A DNA stretch of 64,000 bases from Bacteroidales bacterium (GTDB taxonomy: Bacteria; Bacteroidota; Bacteroidia; Bacteroidales; WCHB1-69), in the NCBI GenBank assembly GCA_017443175.1, contig JAFSOZ010000003.1, forward strand, positions 62,001 to 126,000. The letters are read 5' to 3'. The notes beneath the pieces were generated by a model. It was not told where the DNA came from and made no database searches. It worked only from the letters and a program-made list of their open reading frames with translations. The first letter of the stretch is position 1; each line of letters opens with the position of its first letter. The translations under genes were made by a program, and so were the position numbers. Positions 43,789 to 53,742 of this stretch are shown one piece after another.

Positions 43789-45183
43789 ATGGCTGTAGCA
43801 GACTATATTCTTCAAAAGATACAAGGCAAAAAGATTGTGATTCTCGGTTTCGGCAAGGAGGGAGTCTCCACCTACCGCTTCATACGCAAGTATTTCCCAG
43901 ACATGCCGCTCACCATTGCCGACGGCAACGCCAACCTGCGCACCGACGAGTTTGACGACCCCAACATCCGGTTCGTCACAGGCGAAGGCTACGATCAGAA
44001 CCTCAACGACTACGACCTGATTTTCAAAACGCCGGGTATCAGTTTCAACAAGGTGAACTACTGGATCGAGACCGAGCGCATCACCTCGCAGACCAACCTG
44101 TTTCTGGAGGCATACCACCAGCAGGTAATCGGCGTCACGGGCACGAAAGGCAAAAGCACTACTGCGTCGCTCATCTACCACATCCTGCATGAGGCCGGAC
44201 GCGATGTGCTGCTGGCCGGCAACATCGGCGTGCCGTTTTTTGACATCATCGAACAGATGACGGACAAGACTCTCGTGGTGGCTGAACTTTCCGCCCACCA
44301 GCTGGAGTTTGTGCAATGCTCGCCCGACTATGCCGTGCTACTGAATCTTTACCAGGAACATCTCGACCATTTCAACTCCTTCAACAACTACCAAATCGCG
44401 AAGATGAACATCACCAAGTTCCAGAAATACGAGAACTTCTTCGTCTATAACGGGGATGACGAGCACATCCCGGAGTTGATGAAACGGTTTGAATACAACC
44501 GCACGCGCTGCATTTTCGGCACCAAGCCGTACAACGGACTATACGCCTGCTGCAGCGAGCGCGTGATCCACTTTGCCAACAACGGTCATGTGGAGGATGA
44601 ATACGACCTGCGATACTATCAGAACCTGCCTGGCACACACAACTATTATAATATCATGGCGGCCATTGCGATCTGCCGGCAAGTGGGACTTTCGCACGAT
44701 GATATCATGGGCGGCTTGCGCACCTTCAAAGGATTGCCCAACCGCATCGAGTTTGTCGGCCAGTTCAACGGCATCAGCTTCTACAACGACAGCATTTCCA
44801 CCATCCCGGAGGCCACCATTGCCGCGGTGAAAGCCCTGCGCAAAGTGGGCACGCTCATCATCGGCGGTTACGACCGCGGAATTGAATACAGCATTCTCAT
44901 CGACTTTTTGCGCGATAATCCCGTCCCCAACATTGCATTCACCGGCCCTGCCGGCAAGCGCATCTTCGACGAATGGAAACCACAGGGCAACTTGCCCGAG
45001 CAATACATCCTGGAAGACGATTTCAGCAAGATTGTCGATTTCGCCTTCGAGAAAACCGAAGAGAGCCGCATTGTGCTGCTCTCCCCTGCCGCCGCCTCCT
45101 ACGACCAGTTCAAGAATTTCGAAGAACGCGGCCGCGTTTTCAAGCAACTCATCATTGAAAAAAGCAAAACAATACAACAATGA
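43789..45183 (+). CDS. murD: Mur ligase family protein, MurD type
   Basis: A 464-residue three-domain Mur ligase: N-terminal Rossmann UDP-binding domain (I-L-G-F-G-K-E-G near 22-29), central ATPase with P-loop G-T-K-G-K-S-T at about 118-124, and a C-terminal domain with G-G-Y-D-R-G. Closest to MurD, which adds D-Glu to UDP-MurNAc-Ala. The P-loop has Lys where most MurD proteins have Asn. It is not in a division/cell-wall cluster, so it could be a second MurD or the L-Glu-adding MurD2 type. ATG at 43789 is chosen over the in-frame TTG at 43780. Confidence 0.78.
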   Translation: MAVADYILQKIQGKKIVILGFGKEGVSTYRFIRKYFPDMPLTIADGNANLRTDEFDDPNIRFVTGEGYDQNLNDYDLIFKTPGISFNKVNYWIETERITSQTNLFLEAYHQQVIGVTGTKGKSTTASLIYHILHEAGRDVLLAGNIGVPFFDIIEQMTDKTLVVAELSAHQLEFVQCSPDYAVLLNLYQEHLDHFNSFNNYQIAKMNITKFQKYENFFVYNGDDEHIPELMKRFEYNRTRCIFGTKPYNGLYACCSERVIHFANNGHVEDEYDLRYYQNLPGTHNYYNIMAAIAICRQVGLSHDDIMGGLRTFKGLPNRIEFVGQFNGISFYNDSISTIPEATIAAVKALRKVGTLIIGGYDRGIEYSILIDFLRDNPVPNIAFTGPAGKRIFDEWKPQGNLPEQYILEDDFSKIVDFAFEKTEESRIVLLSPAAASYDQFKNFEERGRVFKQLIIEKSKTIQQ

Positions 45184-45713
45184 AAAAAATCCTCCTGCTT
45201 ACCGCCATTGCACTCCCTCTGATTTTCGGGAGCTGCTTCAACAGAACCGACAAAACGGAAAAGCCTGCCACCGAAGAACAGACAGAAAATAGTTCCAACC
45301 TCTACGTTTCGGACGAGGAATCTGACCATGTGAGCTCAATTGACGAAAATCTCTCGGGCAAAGTCATCACGCTCACAGCTTCCGAATTCATCGAAAAAGT
45401 TTGTGATATTGACAATCCCAAAGGTTTTGGATACAAGGGCAAAACACCCTGCTTGGTGGATTTTTATGCCGGATGGTGCGGACCTTGCATGAAGCTGAAA
45501 CCCATTGTCAAGGATTTGGCGAGTGAGTACAAAGGCAAGCTGATCGTATATTCGGTTGACGTGGACCGTGCACCGGATATCTGCGAAGCTTTCGGCATTG
45601 AGAGCATTCCCACCCTTATCTTCTTCAGCCGCACCAAGCAACCCGCAAGATTGGTGGGATATATGGAGAAAGAGGAATTAAAAGACGTCATCAACGACTA
45701 TATTCAGGAATAA
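45180..45713 (+). CDS. thioredoxin-fold lipoprotein
   Basis: A 177-residue exported protein with a lipobox ending in L-I-F-G-S-C (Cys19), an acidic linker (about 25-60), and a thioredoxin domain with active site W-C-G-P-C near residues 100-104 and the cis-proline S-I-P-T near 141-144. It is likely anchored in the envelope facing the periplasm as a thiol reductase or oxidase. ATG overlaps the Mur ligase stop (ATGA), so the two are translationally coupled. Confidence 0.88.
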   Translation: MKKILLLTAIALPLIFGSCFNRTDKTEKPATEEQTENSSNLYVSDEESDHVSSIDENLSGKVITLTASEFIEKVCDIDNPKGFGYKGKTPCLVDFYAGWCGPCMKLKPIVKDLASEYKGKLIVYSVDVDRAPDICEAFGIESIPTLIFFSRTKQPARLVGYMEKEELKDVINDYIQE

Positions 45714-45716
45714 TCC

Positions 45717-46568
45717 TTGCGAAAAGTCCTTCTTATTATCGGCTGCTGCTGTGCGTTTTGCAGCTTGCGGGCGCAGATAGCCTGCGACTCCGTGATGTCC
45801 GTTTTCCGGCAATGGGAATCGCGCATAGCCAGCCTCAATTATGAAGATCCGGAACTCATCAGCCTGCATTATCTGTTTCTGCAAGATATCCAAAAAGAGA
45901 TTCATCGTTTCCAGGAACGGGATCTGCCCAAGCTGCACAATTGCTTGCAAATGGACTATTACGGCACCAAAGCCGAATTTCAGAAAGTGCAATATAAGGC
46001 CAACCAGGCCGAAGCTGTCCTGTCGGAGCGCAAATCACTCGTTGACCGTATTTTCTATGAGAGAGCGAAGGTAGATTTAGCCTTTCTTGACACCAGTAAT
46101 GCCCTGTACAATCTTGACAGAGCCCTGCAATTCAATAAATATCAGCCGGAGGCACTATTGCTGAAGGCCCGCCTGATGTTGAAGCAGAAATCCTATCAGG
46201 AAAGCGTCGATCTCATCCATCTGCTCTACACCGAAGCGACCATAACCGATGAAATGGAGAAATCTGTCTCCGATTTCACGCTTGAGCTATACGAAGAGCT
46301 GTACAATCTGGGAGACGCTTTGGTGAAGAACGACCGATCGGCAGAGGCGTTGGAAGTCTTCTTGGCTTTGGAGCAATTCTGCACCAACATGCCCAGCGGC
46401 TACTGCAATGACGACTACTACCGTGGCATCCTGCGCTCGCGCGAAGGGGTTTACGAGTCCTACCTCTCCATCGCGCGCGAAGCGGAACGCCGCCACAACT
46501 ATGAGATGGCGAGGAAGTTCTTCCAGTACGCGGAGGAGTATAAGAAAAAAGGGGAAGTGGCGGAATAA
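45717..46568 (+). CDS. secreted helical repeat (TPR-like) protein
   Basis: A 283-residue protein with signal peptide at 1-20 (ending L-R-A-Q) and about eight helices with TPR-like spacing, for example A-L-Y-N-L-D-R-A-L-Q-F-N-K-Y-Q-P-E-A near 120-137. Start is TTG at 45717; no ATG would keep the signal peptide, and it lies 3 bases after the thioredoxin stop. Probably periplasmic. Function not recognised. Confidence 0.78.
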   Translation: MRKVLLIIGCCCAFCSLRAQIACDSVMSVFRQWESRIASLNYEDPELISLHYLFLQDIQKEIHRFQERDLPKLHNCLQMDYYGTKAEFQKVQYKANQAEAVLSERKSLVDRIFYERAKVDLAFLDTSNALYNLDRALQFNKYQPEALLLKARLMLKQKSYQESVDLIHLLYTEATITDEMEKSVSDFTLELYEELYNLGDALVKNDRSAEALEVFLALEQFCTNMPSGYCNDDYYRGILRSREGVYESYLSIAREAERRHNYEMARKFFQYAEEYKKKGEVAE

Positions 46569-46571
46569 CGG

Positions 46572-46586
46572 CGTGTCAGAGACACG
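46572..46586. terminator. small hairpin between convergent genes
   Basis: CGTGTC-AGA-GACACG lies between the TPR-like stop and the ORF6N stop. No clear T-run, so termination is only possible. Confidence 0.35.
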
Positions 46587-47183
46587 TCACGGGTTCCTAA
46601 GTTTCTCCAACTCCGCTTCGAGCCGGGCTATCCTTTCCTCATTATCTTTTTCGCGTTTCACAGTATGTCTGAACTTGAGCATCGCAAGATTCAATTCCAC
46701 AGAGGTTTCAGTGCTATGAACGGGAAGAACATCCGACAACAGTTCCCCCGCAAGTTGCCCGCCTCGTTGCAATAGCGATTGTTGTCGCGACTTGTCGTCT
46801 TCGTATTGTGGGACTTCTGAAATTACCCGAGCCATTTCACGCAACCTTGCGTATGCCTCCACAATGGCGATAGTCGTCTCCACTGCTTTGGGACTTTTCA
46901 GGATTGTAGCCAGCATATACAAACCTTTTTCCGTGAAAGCCTTGGGATATTGTGGTGAAAATTTCAATTTTTGGAGGTGGTGGAAATTTTCCACCACCTC
47001 TGATTTTTCCGAGGAATCTAAAACAAAAATATATCCTTCTGGGAATTTTTCGGGATTATTTTTAACTGCTTTATTGATATCCCGCGTATCCACTCCATAC
47101 AACTCAGCCACATCGGCATCAATAATAACTTGTTGGTTTCTAAGAGTGATAATTTTGTCCTCAACTGTTGCTATCTTCGTCAT
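46587..47183 (-). CDS. ORF6N-domain DNA-binding protein
   Basis: A 198-residue protein with an N-terminal ORF6N domain (residues 10-95: I-T-L-R-N-Q-Q-V-I-I-D-A-D-V-A-E-L-Y-G-V and F-T-E-K-G-L-Y-M-L-A-T-I-L) and a C-terminal coiled coil (about 165-196). ORF6N proteins come from phage and mobile DNA, where they act as antirepressors or regulators. AT-rich relative to neighbours. It may be a domesticated cargo gene. Confidence 0.85.
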   Translation of the reverse strand: MTKIATVEDKIITLRNQQVIIDADVAELYGVDTRDINKAVKNNPEKFPEGYIFVLDSSEKSEVVENFHHLQKLKFSPQYPKAFTEKGLYMLATILKSPKAVETTIAIVEAYARLREMARVISEVPQYEDDKSRQQSLLQRGGQLAGELLSDVLPVHSTETSVELNLAMLKFRHTVKREKDNEERIARLEAELEKLRNP

Positions 47184-47383
47184 GTCCTTTTGATTATGTT
47201 TGAATGATTATAACAAGGCAAAGAAACAACAGAAAATTACTATTGTCAAGGGTTTTTGAAAAAATATTTCCACGTTGAAAACCAGTAAATTATAAATTTA
47301 TTTTAACAAATATATTATAGAATAGTTAATTTTTATGTGGCAAATTCGGAAAAATCAGCCATTACAAATACAATATTAAATAG

Positions 47384-47391
47384 TATCTTTA
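47384..47391 (+). promoter_or_regulatory. -7-like box of the alpha-2-macroglobulin gene
   Basis: TATCTTTA followed by CG, one base from TAnnTTTG, 32 bases before the ATG. Confidence 0.5.
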
Positions 47392-47422
47392 CGTTTTCAA
47401 CACGTTTTAACTTTTACAAGCA

Positions 47423-50400
47423 ATGAAAAAACACCTTCTTTGCCTTTTAGCCCTACTCTTGGTTTTTATGACGAACATTTACGCGCAACAAACGCCCAAA
47501 GATATCAAAAGCCTGCTGGATAAGTATGAAAACAATCTGATGCGTTATGACAACGGCTTCGACTCCGTATATCAAGCCATTACAGCGCAGATTGCGCAAC
47601 AGCAGAACAATCCGGCGAATTTGGCGGTATGGCACAGCTGCATGGCCGGAATGCTGGAAAACTACTATCACAGCAACCGCTGGCGCATTCTGGACCGCAC
47701 GCCGGTGGAAGGCCCCGCGCCTGCTGACCCCAATGTATGGGACATCCAGAATTTGGTAAAACAGATTGTGTTCCACTACCAGCAGTCGCTGCGCGACGAG
47801 GATTACCTGATGCGCATTCCCATCCGGGATTGGGCTCCGGTGCTCGACTCCGTGACTTCCGAGGCATATCGCCCCACGCTGTATGACTTTCTGGCTTTCC
47901 GCGCATTGGACTTCCTGAGCCGCCGCATCAGCGAGATGCCCATCCCCACCACCCCGTTTGACATAAACAACGGCAAATACTGGAGCGACAACAGCGTATT
48001 CACCAACATAGTCATCAGTTCTCCTGACGAATACTCGTTTTCTTATCTCTCTTTGGAAATCATGCAAAACCTCACGCAGCTGCACTTGAACGACAACGAC
48101 CCGCACGCGCTGCTGGATGTGACGCTTCGAAGATACGAGTATCTTGCTTCCAACAGCACCATAGAGAACGCTTCCGAAACGTTGTTGAAAGAGTTGCTAA
48201 AGCTGGAACAGCAATATCGCAACCGGACGGGCCATGAGATGGTAGCCTACAGACTGGGACAATATTACCAAAAGAGAGGCTATTCCTACGCCAAGGACAC
48301 GCATCCGGAATACGCCAACGACTACGTTATCGCTGTCGAATGGTTTCAAAAGGCCATAGATGACGATCCCAAATCCCTTGAAGGACGTAACGCTCAAGTG
48401 GAAATCAAACAAATACAGCAATCCAGCATCGGGTTCTCTGTGGTCGACATCATGCCTATTGGCAAGCCAAACCTCATCAATTTCACCTACAAAAACAGCC
48501 GGCACATCTATTTCCGCATCATTCCCATTACAGATGCAGAATACACCCAGCTCTTGAGAAGCGGTCGTTTCTATCACGACCTGATTTCCAAAAAGAGCAT
48601 TTATGAGACCAATTTTGCTGCACCCGACGAGAAAGATTACCGGACGAAAAGTGGCCATTTTCTTCTACCTGCCTTGAAACAAGGCCAATATATTTTGCTG
48701 GCTTCCAACGCGCCGCTTGTCACCAACAACAAGGGAGACTACGCTTATACTAAAGTCCGAATTTCCAATCTGGCGGTCAACTATCGTTCGAACGGCACAT
48801 TGTACGAATTTTTCGCCACCGATCGTTCCACAGGTCGCCCTATTGAGGGAGTGACATTCTCCGCACAAACCTTTTCCGACTACCAGCACAAGAACCAACT
48901 CTCCCATCATAAACTCACCAGCGACAAGAACGGCCGTTGCGAATACAGATTCGCCGACAAAGAAATCGGCCGTCTGCGCGTCATCGTGAGTAAGAGCGGT
49001 GAGGAGTTCACCCTCATTGAAAACGATTGGATGGAGAAGCCCTATTCCGGGAGCCGTGATGATTTACGCACATACATTTTCACAGACCGTACCATTTACC
49101 GGCCAGGTCAGACCGTTTATTACAAAGGCATTGTGGTGAAAGAATCGTCCGAATCAGGCCACTACCGCACGGTCAGCAAGGATGTGGCCGTCGCTTTAAT
49201 CGAGAATATCATTTTGAAAGATGCCAACTGGCAGGACATTGAAAAGGTCATTGTAACCACCAACGAATACGGTTCCTTCTCCGGCAGTTTTGTATTGCCC
49301 ACATCGGGATTGAACGGCACCTATCACATCCATTGCAACCATGGTTCAGCCGACATTCGGGTGGAAGAATACAAGCGCCCCACATTTGAGGTAGCGATGG
49401 AGCAGCCCAAGGAGCAGTTCAAAATCGACCAGGAGGTGAAGGTAAGCGGTATCGTGAAGGCCTACGCCGGCTACGCGTTGGAAGGAGCAACGGTCAAGTA
49501 CAATGTCGTGCGCGAGGCCAGCTTCCCATGGTGGCGTTGGTGGTGGTATTCGCCCAGCAGTCCATCTCAGCAGATAGCCTCCGGCGAAGTGACGACCGAC
49601 GCCGAGGGCAAGTTCCTCATCCAATTCACCGCACAGCCCGATTTAGAGTCGCAACGCTACAACCCGCTGTATCGTTACAAAATCACCGCTGATGTAACCG
49701 ACATAACAGGCGAGACGCACTCCGCCAACACCACCGTGCTGGTCAGCAAAAACAGCCTGATGATTGACAGTGACCTGCCTGAACATCTGTTTACCAGCGA
49801 CAAAAACGCCTTCTCCGTAAAGGCCACCAATCTGGCTGGCGAACCGCAAAAGGCCATGCTGCACTATGAGATTACGGCCTTGCAGACCCCGACAGAATAC
49901 CTCAACGAGTGCCCCAAGCACGATTACTTTCTCTCCGACTCCACGGTCTTGAAAAAGGCCCTGCCTTATCTGGACTTCCAAAACAAACGGCGTATCCAGG
50001 ATTGGGACATTCTCAAAACCATCGCCAGTGGCAATTTCGAGGCTGACGGGAAGCAGCTCTTCTCCATCCCCAACATGGAAACTTTAGCCGAAGGCTCTTA
50101 CAAAATCACCTTTACCACCCGCGACCGCGACGACAATGAAATTATTGAAGAGAATTTCTTCACCCTTCATAACGCAAAAAGCAAGAAATCCGTTGCCTAT
50201 AAACCTCTGTGGATACATCAGCAAAATGGGGAGACCAGCGAAGTTGGCGAAACCATCCACGTAACCATCGAAACGTACCTGAAGGACGCTTCCGTGCTTT
50301 GCGAAATATTCTCCAACGACAAATTGGTGGAATCCAAATGGGTGAATCTGGATCGTGGCAAGGCCACCTTCACTTATTCGCTCACGGAGCGCGATCTCGG

Positions 50401-53377
50401 CACAGTAGTGTTCCGGGCATACACCGCACAAAACAACCGACAATACGAGGATGCTTTGAGCATCTATGTGCCCTATTCTCACAAAAAGATCGATTTCGAC
50501 TTCCTAACCTTCCGCGACAAGACGGAACCGGGCAGTGCTGAGCAATATCAAATACGACTGAAAGACAAAAACGGCGACAAGGTAGCTGCCGAGCTGCTTT
50601 GTTCCATGTACGATGCCTCATTGGACGCTTTTGCCTCGCCCAACACATTCAACCGCTCCATCTTCAGCCGCTGGCACAGTCTGTACGATTATTCTTTCTC
50701 CAGCAACCAAAAAGGGAACGGGTTTTCAACATCATACAGCAACTCGTTGTCAAATGCCAGCATAGGTGGAATCCTGGAACGTATTTACCCACACTTGCAA
50801 TTCCTGAGCAGAGGCTACTATGGCTACAGTAGAGGAGCCGGAAGACTCTATAAAACTGCGGGAGCAGTACCAGCAGTACCGCATGAAGAAGAAGTGGTTT
50901 TGAATGTGGTAGAAGATAATATCAGCGTCAATACATCCTTTGACTTTGATGCAGATGTGATGGAAGATGCAGAAGTGGCGGAGGTCGCTGTGATGTTGGA
51001 CGAAAACATTCTCAATGCGGGATCCCGTCAAGAAGATCCGGAGCAAACCCAAGTGCGCACCAACTTCAACGAAACAGCCTTCTTCTACCCCAACCTGCGC
51101 ACCGACAAAGATGGCAATGTGCTGATAACCTTCACGATGCCCGAATCGCTGACCAAATGGAAACTGTTGGGGTTTGCGCACAACACGGACCTGATGTCCG
51201 GCTACTTTGAGAAATATGTGCAGACCAGCAAGAAACTGATGGTGGTACCCAACATACCGCGTTTCATGCGCGAGGGCGACACGCTGCTCCTCTCGGCCAA
51301 GGTGGTCAACATGGACAGCGTCACCCAATGCGGCAATGTCACCCTGTCGTTCCGCAACCCGTTCAACAATGCCGATTTGCACATGGTGGATGGTGCAGAT
51401 ACCCAGCCGTTTGAGGTGAAACCCGGCGCATCGCAGGAGATGCGTTTCAGGGTGATAGCACCTTATAACCTCGGGGCTGTCACCTGCCGCATCGAAGCCC
51501 GCAATATGGAGATCCCGGCCTTTGCCGACGGCGAGGAGCACACCCTGCCCGTGCTCACCAACCGCATCCTGATTACGGAGAGCCTGCCGCTGCACATCTC
51601 CGGCAAGGGCAACAAGACCTTCACCTTCGACCGGTTGAAGAAGAGTTTCGCTGCAGGCGCCTCCACCACGCTCACCACGCAGTCGCTGACCTTGGAATTC
51701 ACGCCGAATCCCATCTGGTACGCCATCCAGGCCATGCCCTACCTGATGGAATATCCCTACGAATGCAACGAGCAGATTTTCAGCCGATACTATGCCAACA
51801 CACTGGCCACAAATATTGTAAACAGTCATCCGCGAGTCAAAGAGGTTTTCAATGAATGGCTCAACTCTACACCTGATGCATTTTGCTCGCAGTTGGAAAA
51901 GAATCCCGAGCTCAAGTCCGTCCTCTTGGAAGAGACCCCGTGGGTGCTGGATGCACAGAAAGAGTCGGCACGCAAGCAGAACATCGCGTTGCTGTTTGAC
52001 CTGCAGCGCATGGCCAGAGAGAACAAGAGCGCCTGCAAGAAGTTGGAAGACAGACAGAACAGTGATGGAGGCTGGTCTTGGTTCTCCGGCGGTCAGAGCA
52101 GTGCCTACATCACCGAGCATATCGTGGCGGGCAGCGGCCACCTCAACGCGCTGGGCGTCAAATCGGAGCTGAAATCCACCACCCTCAGAAAGGCCATCAA
52201 CTACATGGACCGCGAGATGTACGACTTCTACCAGCGTTGGCAGAAGAAGGAGCATTCCTGCTCCTGGGGCGACATCCATTATTTGTACGCCCGCAGCTTC
52301 TTCCTCGACCAGAAAGTCGGCACCTCCCACCAAGAAGCGTACAATTACAACTACAACAACATCAAGAAGAATTGGAAGAATCAGTCCATTTACATGCAAG
52401 GCATGATCGCGCTCATCTGCCATCGCAACGGCGACACGCAATTGGCACAGCAAATCATAGCGAACATCAAATCCATGGCGCAATATTCGGAGGAGATGGG
52501 CATGTTCTGGAAGAAGTCGGGCTACGGCTGGTTCTGGTACGAAGCGCCCATCGAGCGGCAAGCACTTCTTATCGAGGCCTTTAACACCATCACGCACGAT
52601 GCAGAGTCCGTGGAGAAGATGCAGTTGTGGCTGCTCAAGCAGAAGCAGACACAGAGCTGGCCCACCACCAAATCCACCACGGAAGCCATCTATGCCCTGT
52701 TGCTGAACAACACGCAGTTGGAGAACGAAAACGGTGTCACCCTGACATTGGGCGACCACTGGACCTACACCGAGGGCGACGGTTCCATACAGGCGGAGGC
52801 CGGAACCGGCTACATCAAGAAGAGTTGGAAGGGCGGCGATGTGACCGCGGACATGAGCACCTTGAAAATTGACAAGCAGACCCCCGGGCCCGCGTGGGGC
52901 GGCCTTTACTGGCAATATCTGGAGAATCTGGATAAGGTGGAGCACAGCCAGGACGGCAACTTCAGCATACAGAAACAATTGTACAAAGTGGAAACTGGCG
53001 AGCGCGGCGAGGTGCTTACCCGTATCACGGAGGAGTCACCGCTGAAAGTGGGCGACAAGGTGCGCGTGCGGGTGGAAATCCGCACTGACCGCGACATGGA
53101 GTATGTGCATCTGAAGGACATGCGTGCTTCCTGCTTCGAACCGACCAATGTGTTGTCGGGCTACCGCCACCAGGACGGCTTGTGGTACTACGAATGCACG
53201 AAAGATGCCTCCACCAACTTCTTCATAGACTACCTGCCGAAGGGTACCTACGTATTTGAGTACACGCTGGTAGCCACCATGACGGGTGCTTACAGCAACG
53301 GTCTCACCACCATCCAGTGCATGTACGCGCCGGAGTTCACTTCCCACAGCGAGGGAATAAGGGTGAATGTGAAATGA
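47423..53377 (+). CDS. giant alpha-2-macroglobulin family protein
   Basis: A 1984-residue secreted protein. Signal peptide at 1-21; N-terminal helical region to about 330; MG-type beta domains including MG2 (Y-I-F-T-D-R-T-I-Y-R-P-G-Q-T near 550); bait-like linker region near 1100-1200 rich in acidic residues; then the C-terminal A2M and thioester domains with an intact C-N-E-Q thioester near 1447-1450 in Y-P-Y-E-C-N-E-Q. It lacks a lipobox and a T9SS sorting domain. The thioester would trap attacking proteases. No PBP1C gene is adjacent, unlike the E. coli pair. Confidence 0.92.
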   Translation: MKKHLLCLLALLLVFMTNIYAQQTPKDIKSLLDKYENNLMRYDNGFDSVYQAITAQIAQQQNNPANLAVWHSCMAGMLENYYHSNRWRILDRTPVEGPAPADPNVWDIQNLVKQIVFHYQQSLRDEDYLMRIPIRDWAPVLDSVTSEAYRPTLYDFLAFRALDFLSRRISEMPIPTTPFDINNGKYWSDNSVFTNIVISSPDEYSFSYLSLEIMQNLTQLHLNDNDPHALLDVTLRRYEYLASNSTIENASETLLKELLKLEQQYRNRTGHEMVAYRLGQYYQKRGYSYAKDTHPEYANDYVIAVEWFQKAIDDDPKSLEGRNAQVEIKQIQQSSIGFSVVDIMPIGKPNLINFTYKNSRHIYFRIIPITDAEYTQLLRSGRFYHDLISKKSIYETNFAAPDEKDYRTKSGHFLLPALKQGQYILLASNAPLVTNNKGDYAYTKVRISNLAVNYRSNGTLYEFFATDRSTGRPIEGVTFSAQTFSDYQHKNQLSHHKLTSDKNGRCEYRFADKEIGRLRVIVSKSGEEFTLIENDWMEKPYSGSRDDLRTYIFTDRTIYRPGQTVYYKGIVVKESSESGHYRTVSKDVAVALIENIILKDANWQDIEKVIVTTNEYGSFSGSFVLPTSGLNGTYHIHCNHGSADIRVEEYKRPTFEVAMEQPKEQFKIDQEVKVSGIVKAYAGYALEGATVKYNVVREASFPWWRWWWYSPSSPSQQIASGEVTTDAEGKFLIQFTAQPDLESQRYNPLYRYKITADVTDITGETHSANTTVLVSKNSLMIDSDLPEHLFTSDKNAFSVKATNLAGEPQKAMLHYEITALQTPTEYLNECPKHDYFLSDSTVLKKALPYLDFQNKRRIQDWDILKTIASGNFEADGKQLFSIPNMETLAEGSYKITFTTRDRDDNEIIEENFFTLHNAKSKKSVAYKPLWIHQQNGETSEVGETIHVTIETYLKDASVLCEIFSNDKLVESKWVNLDRGKATFTYSLTERDLGTVVFRAYTAQNNRQYEDALSIYVPYSHKKIDFDFLTFRDKTEPGSAEQYQIRLKDKNGDKVAAELLCSMYDASLDAFASPNTFNRSIFSRWHSLYDYSFSSNQKGNGFSTSYSNSLSNASIGGILERIYPHLQFLSRGYYGYSRGAGRLYKTAGAVPAVPHEEEVVLNVVEDNISVNTSFDFDADVMEDAEVAEVAVMLDENILNAGSRQEDPEQTQVRTNFNETAFFYPNLRTDKDGNVLITFTMPESLTKWKLLGFAHNTDLMSGYFEKYVQTSKKLMVVPNIPRFMREGDTLLLSAKVVNMDSVTQCGNVTLSFRNPFNNADLHMVDGADTQPFEVKPGASQEMRFRVIAPYNLGAVTCRIEARNMEIPAFADGEEHTLPVLTNRILITESLPLHISGKGNKTFTFDRLKKSFAAGASTTLTTQSLTLEFTPNPIWYAIQAMPYLMEYPYECNEQIFSRYYANTLATNIVNSHPRVKEVFNEWLNSTPDAFCSQLEKNPELKSVLLEETPWVLDAQKESARKQNIALLFDLQRMARENKSACKKLEDRQNSDGGWSWFSGGQSSAYITEHIVAGSGHLNALGVKSELKSTTLRKAINYMDREMYDFYQRWQKKEHSCSWGDIHYLYARSFFLDQKVGTSHQEAYNYNYNNIKKNWKNQSIYMQGMIALICHRNGDTQLAQQIIANIKSMAQYSEEMGMFWKKSGYGWFWYEAPIERQALLIEAFNTITHDAESVEKMQLWLLKQKQTQSWPTTKSTTEAIYALLLNNTQLENENGVTLTLGDHWTYTEGDGSIQAEAGTGYIKKSWKGGDVTADMSTLKIDKQTPGPAWGGLYWQYLENLDKVEHSQDGNFSIQKQLYKVETGERGEVLTRITEESPLKVGDKVRVRVEIRTDRDMEYVHLKDMRASCFEPTNVLSGYRHQDGLWYYECTKDASTNFFIDYLPKGTYVFEYTLVATMTGAYSNGLTTIQCMYAPEFTSHSEGIRVNVK

Positions 53378-53426
53378 TAATCATCGTATAGAGAAGGCAA
53401 TATGAAAAATTGTGTTGTTCCAGGTT

Positions 53427-53735
53427 TTAGTTTCCACTCATTTCAAGCACCTTTCTGAAACTGGCTATTCCTTCTTCCATGTTTTCGATAATCTCGGCTG
53501 CAATCTCATCAGGCTCTGGCATTCGGGGATTTCCTTACCTTCGGCATCCTTCAGGTGCGGGAATTTCAGCCCCTTATTATAAGGCGGTTTTTTCATTTCG
53601 TCGGCCATTTTCAAGAAAAGCAGATAGGTAATCTGCTCCAGATAGTCGCCATAGCTCACGCCATCGTCGCGAAGAACGTTGGCCATATTCCAGATTTTCG
53701 ATATGATGGTTGATTCAGTCAGTCATAAATTCCTA
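53427..53735 (-). pseudogene. hsdM: remnant of type I restriction-modification methylase hsdM
   Basis: The 5' part encodes I-W-N-M-A-N-V-L-R-D-D-G-V-S-Y-G and continues to G-L-K-F-P-H-L-K-D, the typical HsdM N-terminus. After about 55 codons it jumps in another frame to the typical C-terminus P-E-P-D-E-I-A-A-E-I-I-E-N, ending at 53427. The methylase core is deleted. Upstream, a duplicated ACTG (ATGACTGACTG) pushes the original ATG out of frame. It lies beside an intact gene pair and an HsdS fragment at 55285. Confidence 0.8.
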
Positions 53736-53742
53736 TCTGTTT

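Noticed and set aside
46587..47183. prophage boundary marked by the ORF6N gene
   Set aside because: No integrase, phage structural gene or attachment repeat is seen around it; it looks like a lone gene.
50750..52978. 742-codon open frame antisense to the alpha-2-macroglobulin gene
   Set aside because: It lies wholly opposite a gene with signal peptide, domains and thioester motif, shows no domain of its own, and is a by-product of GC-rich codon usage.
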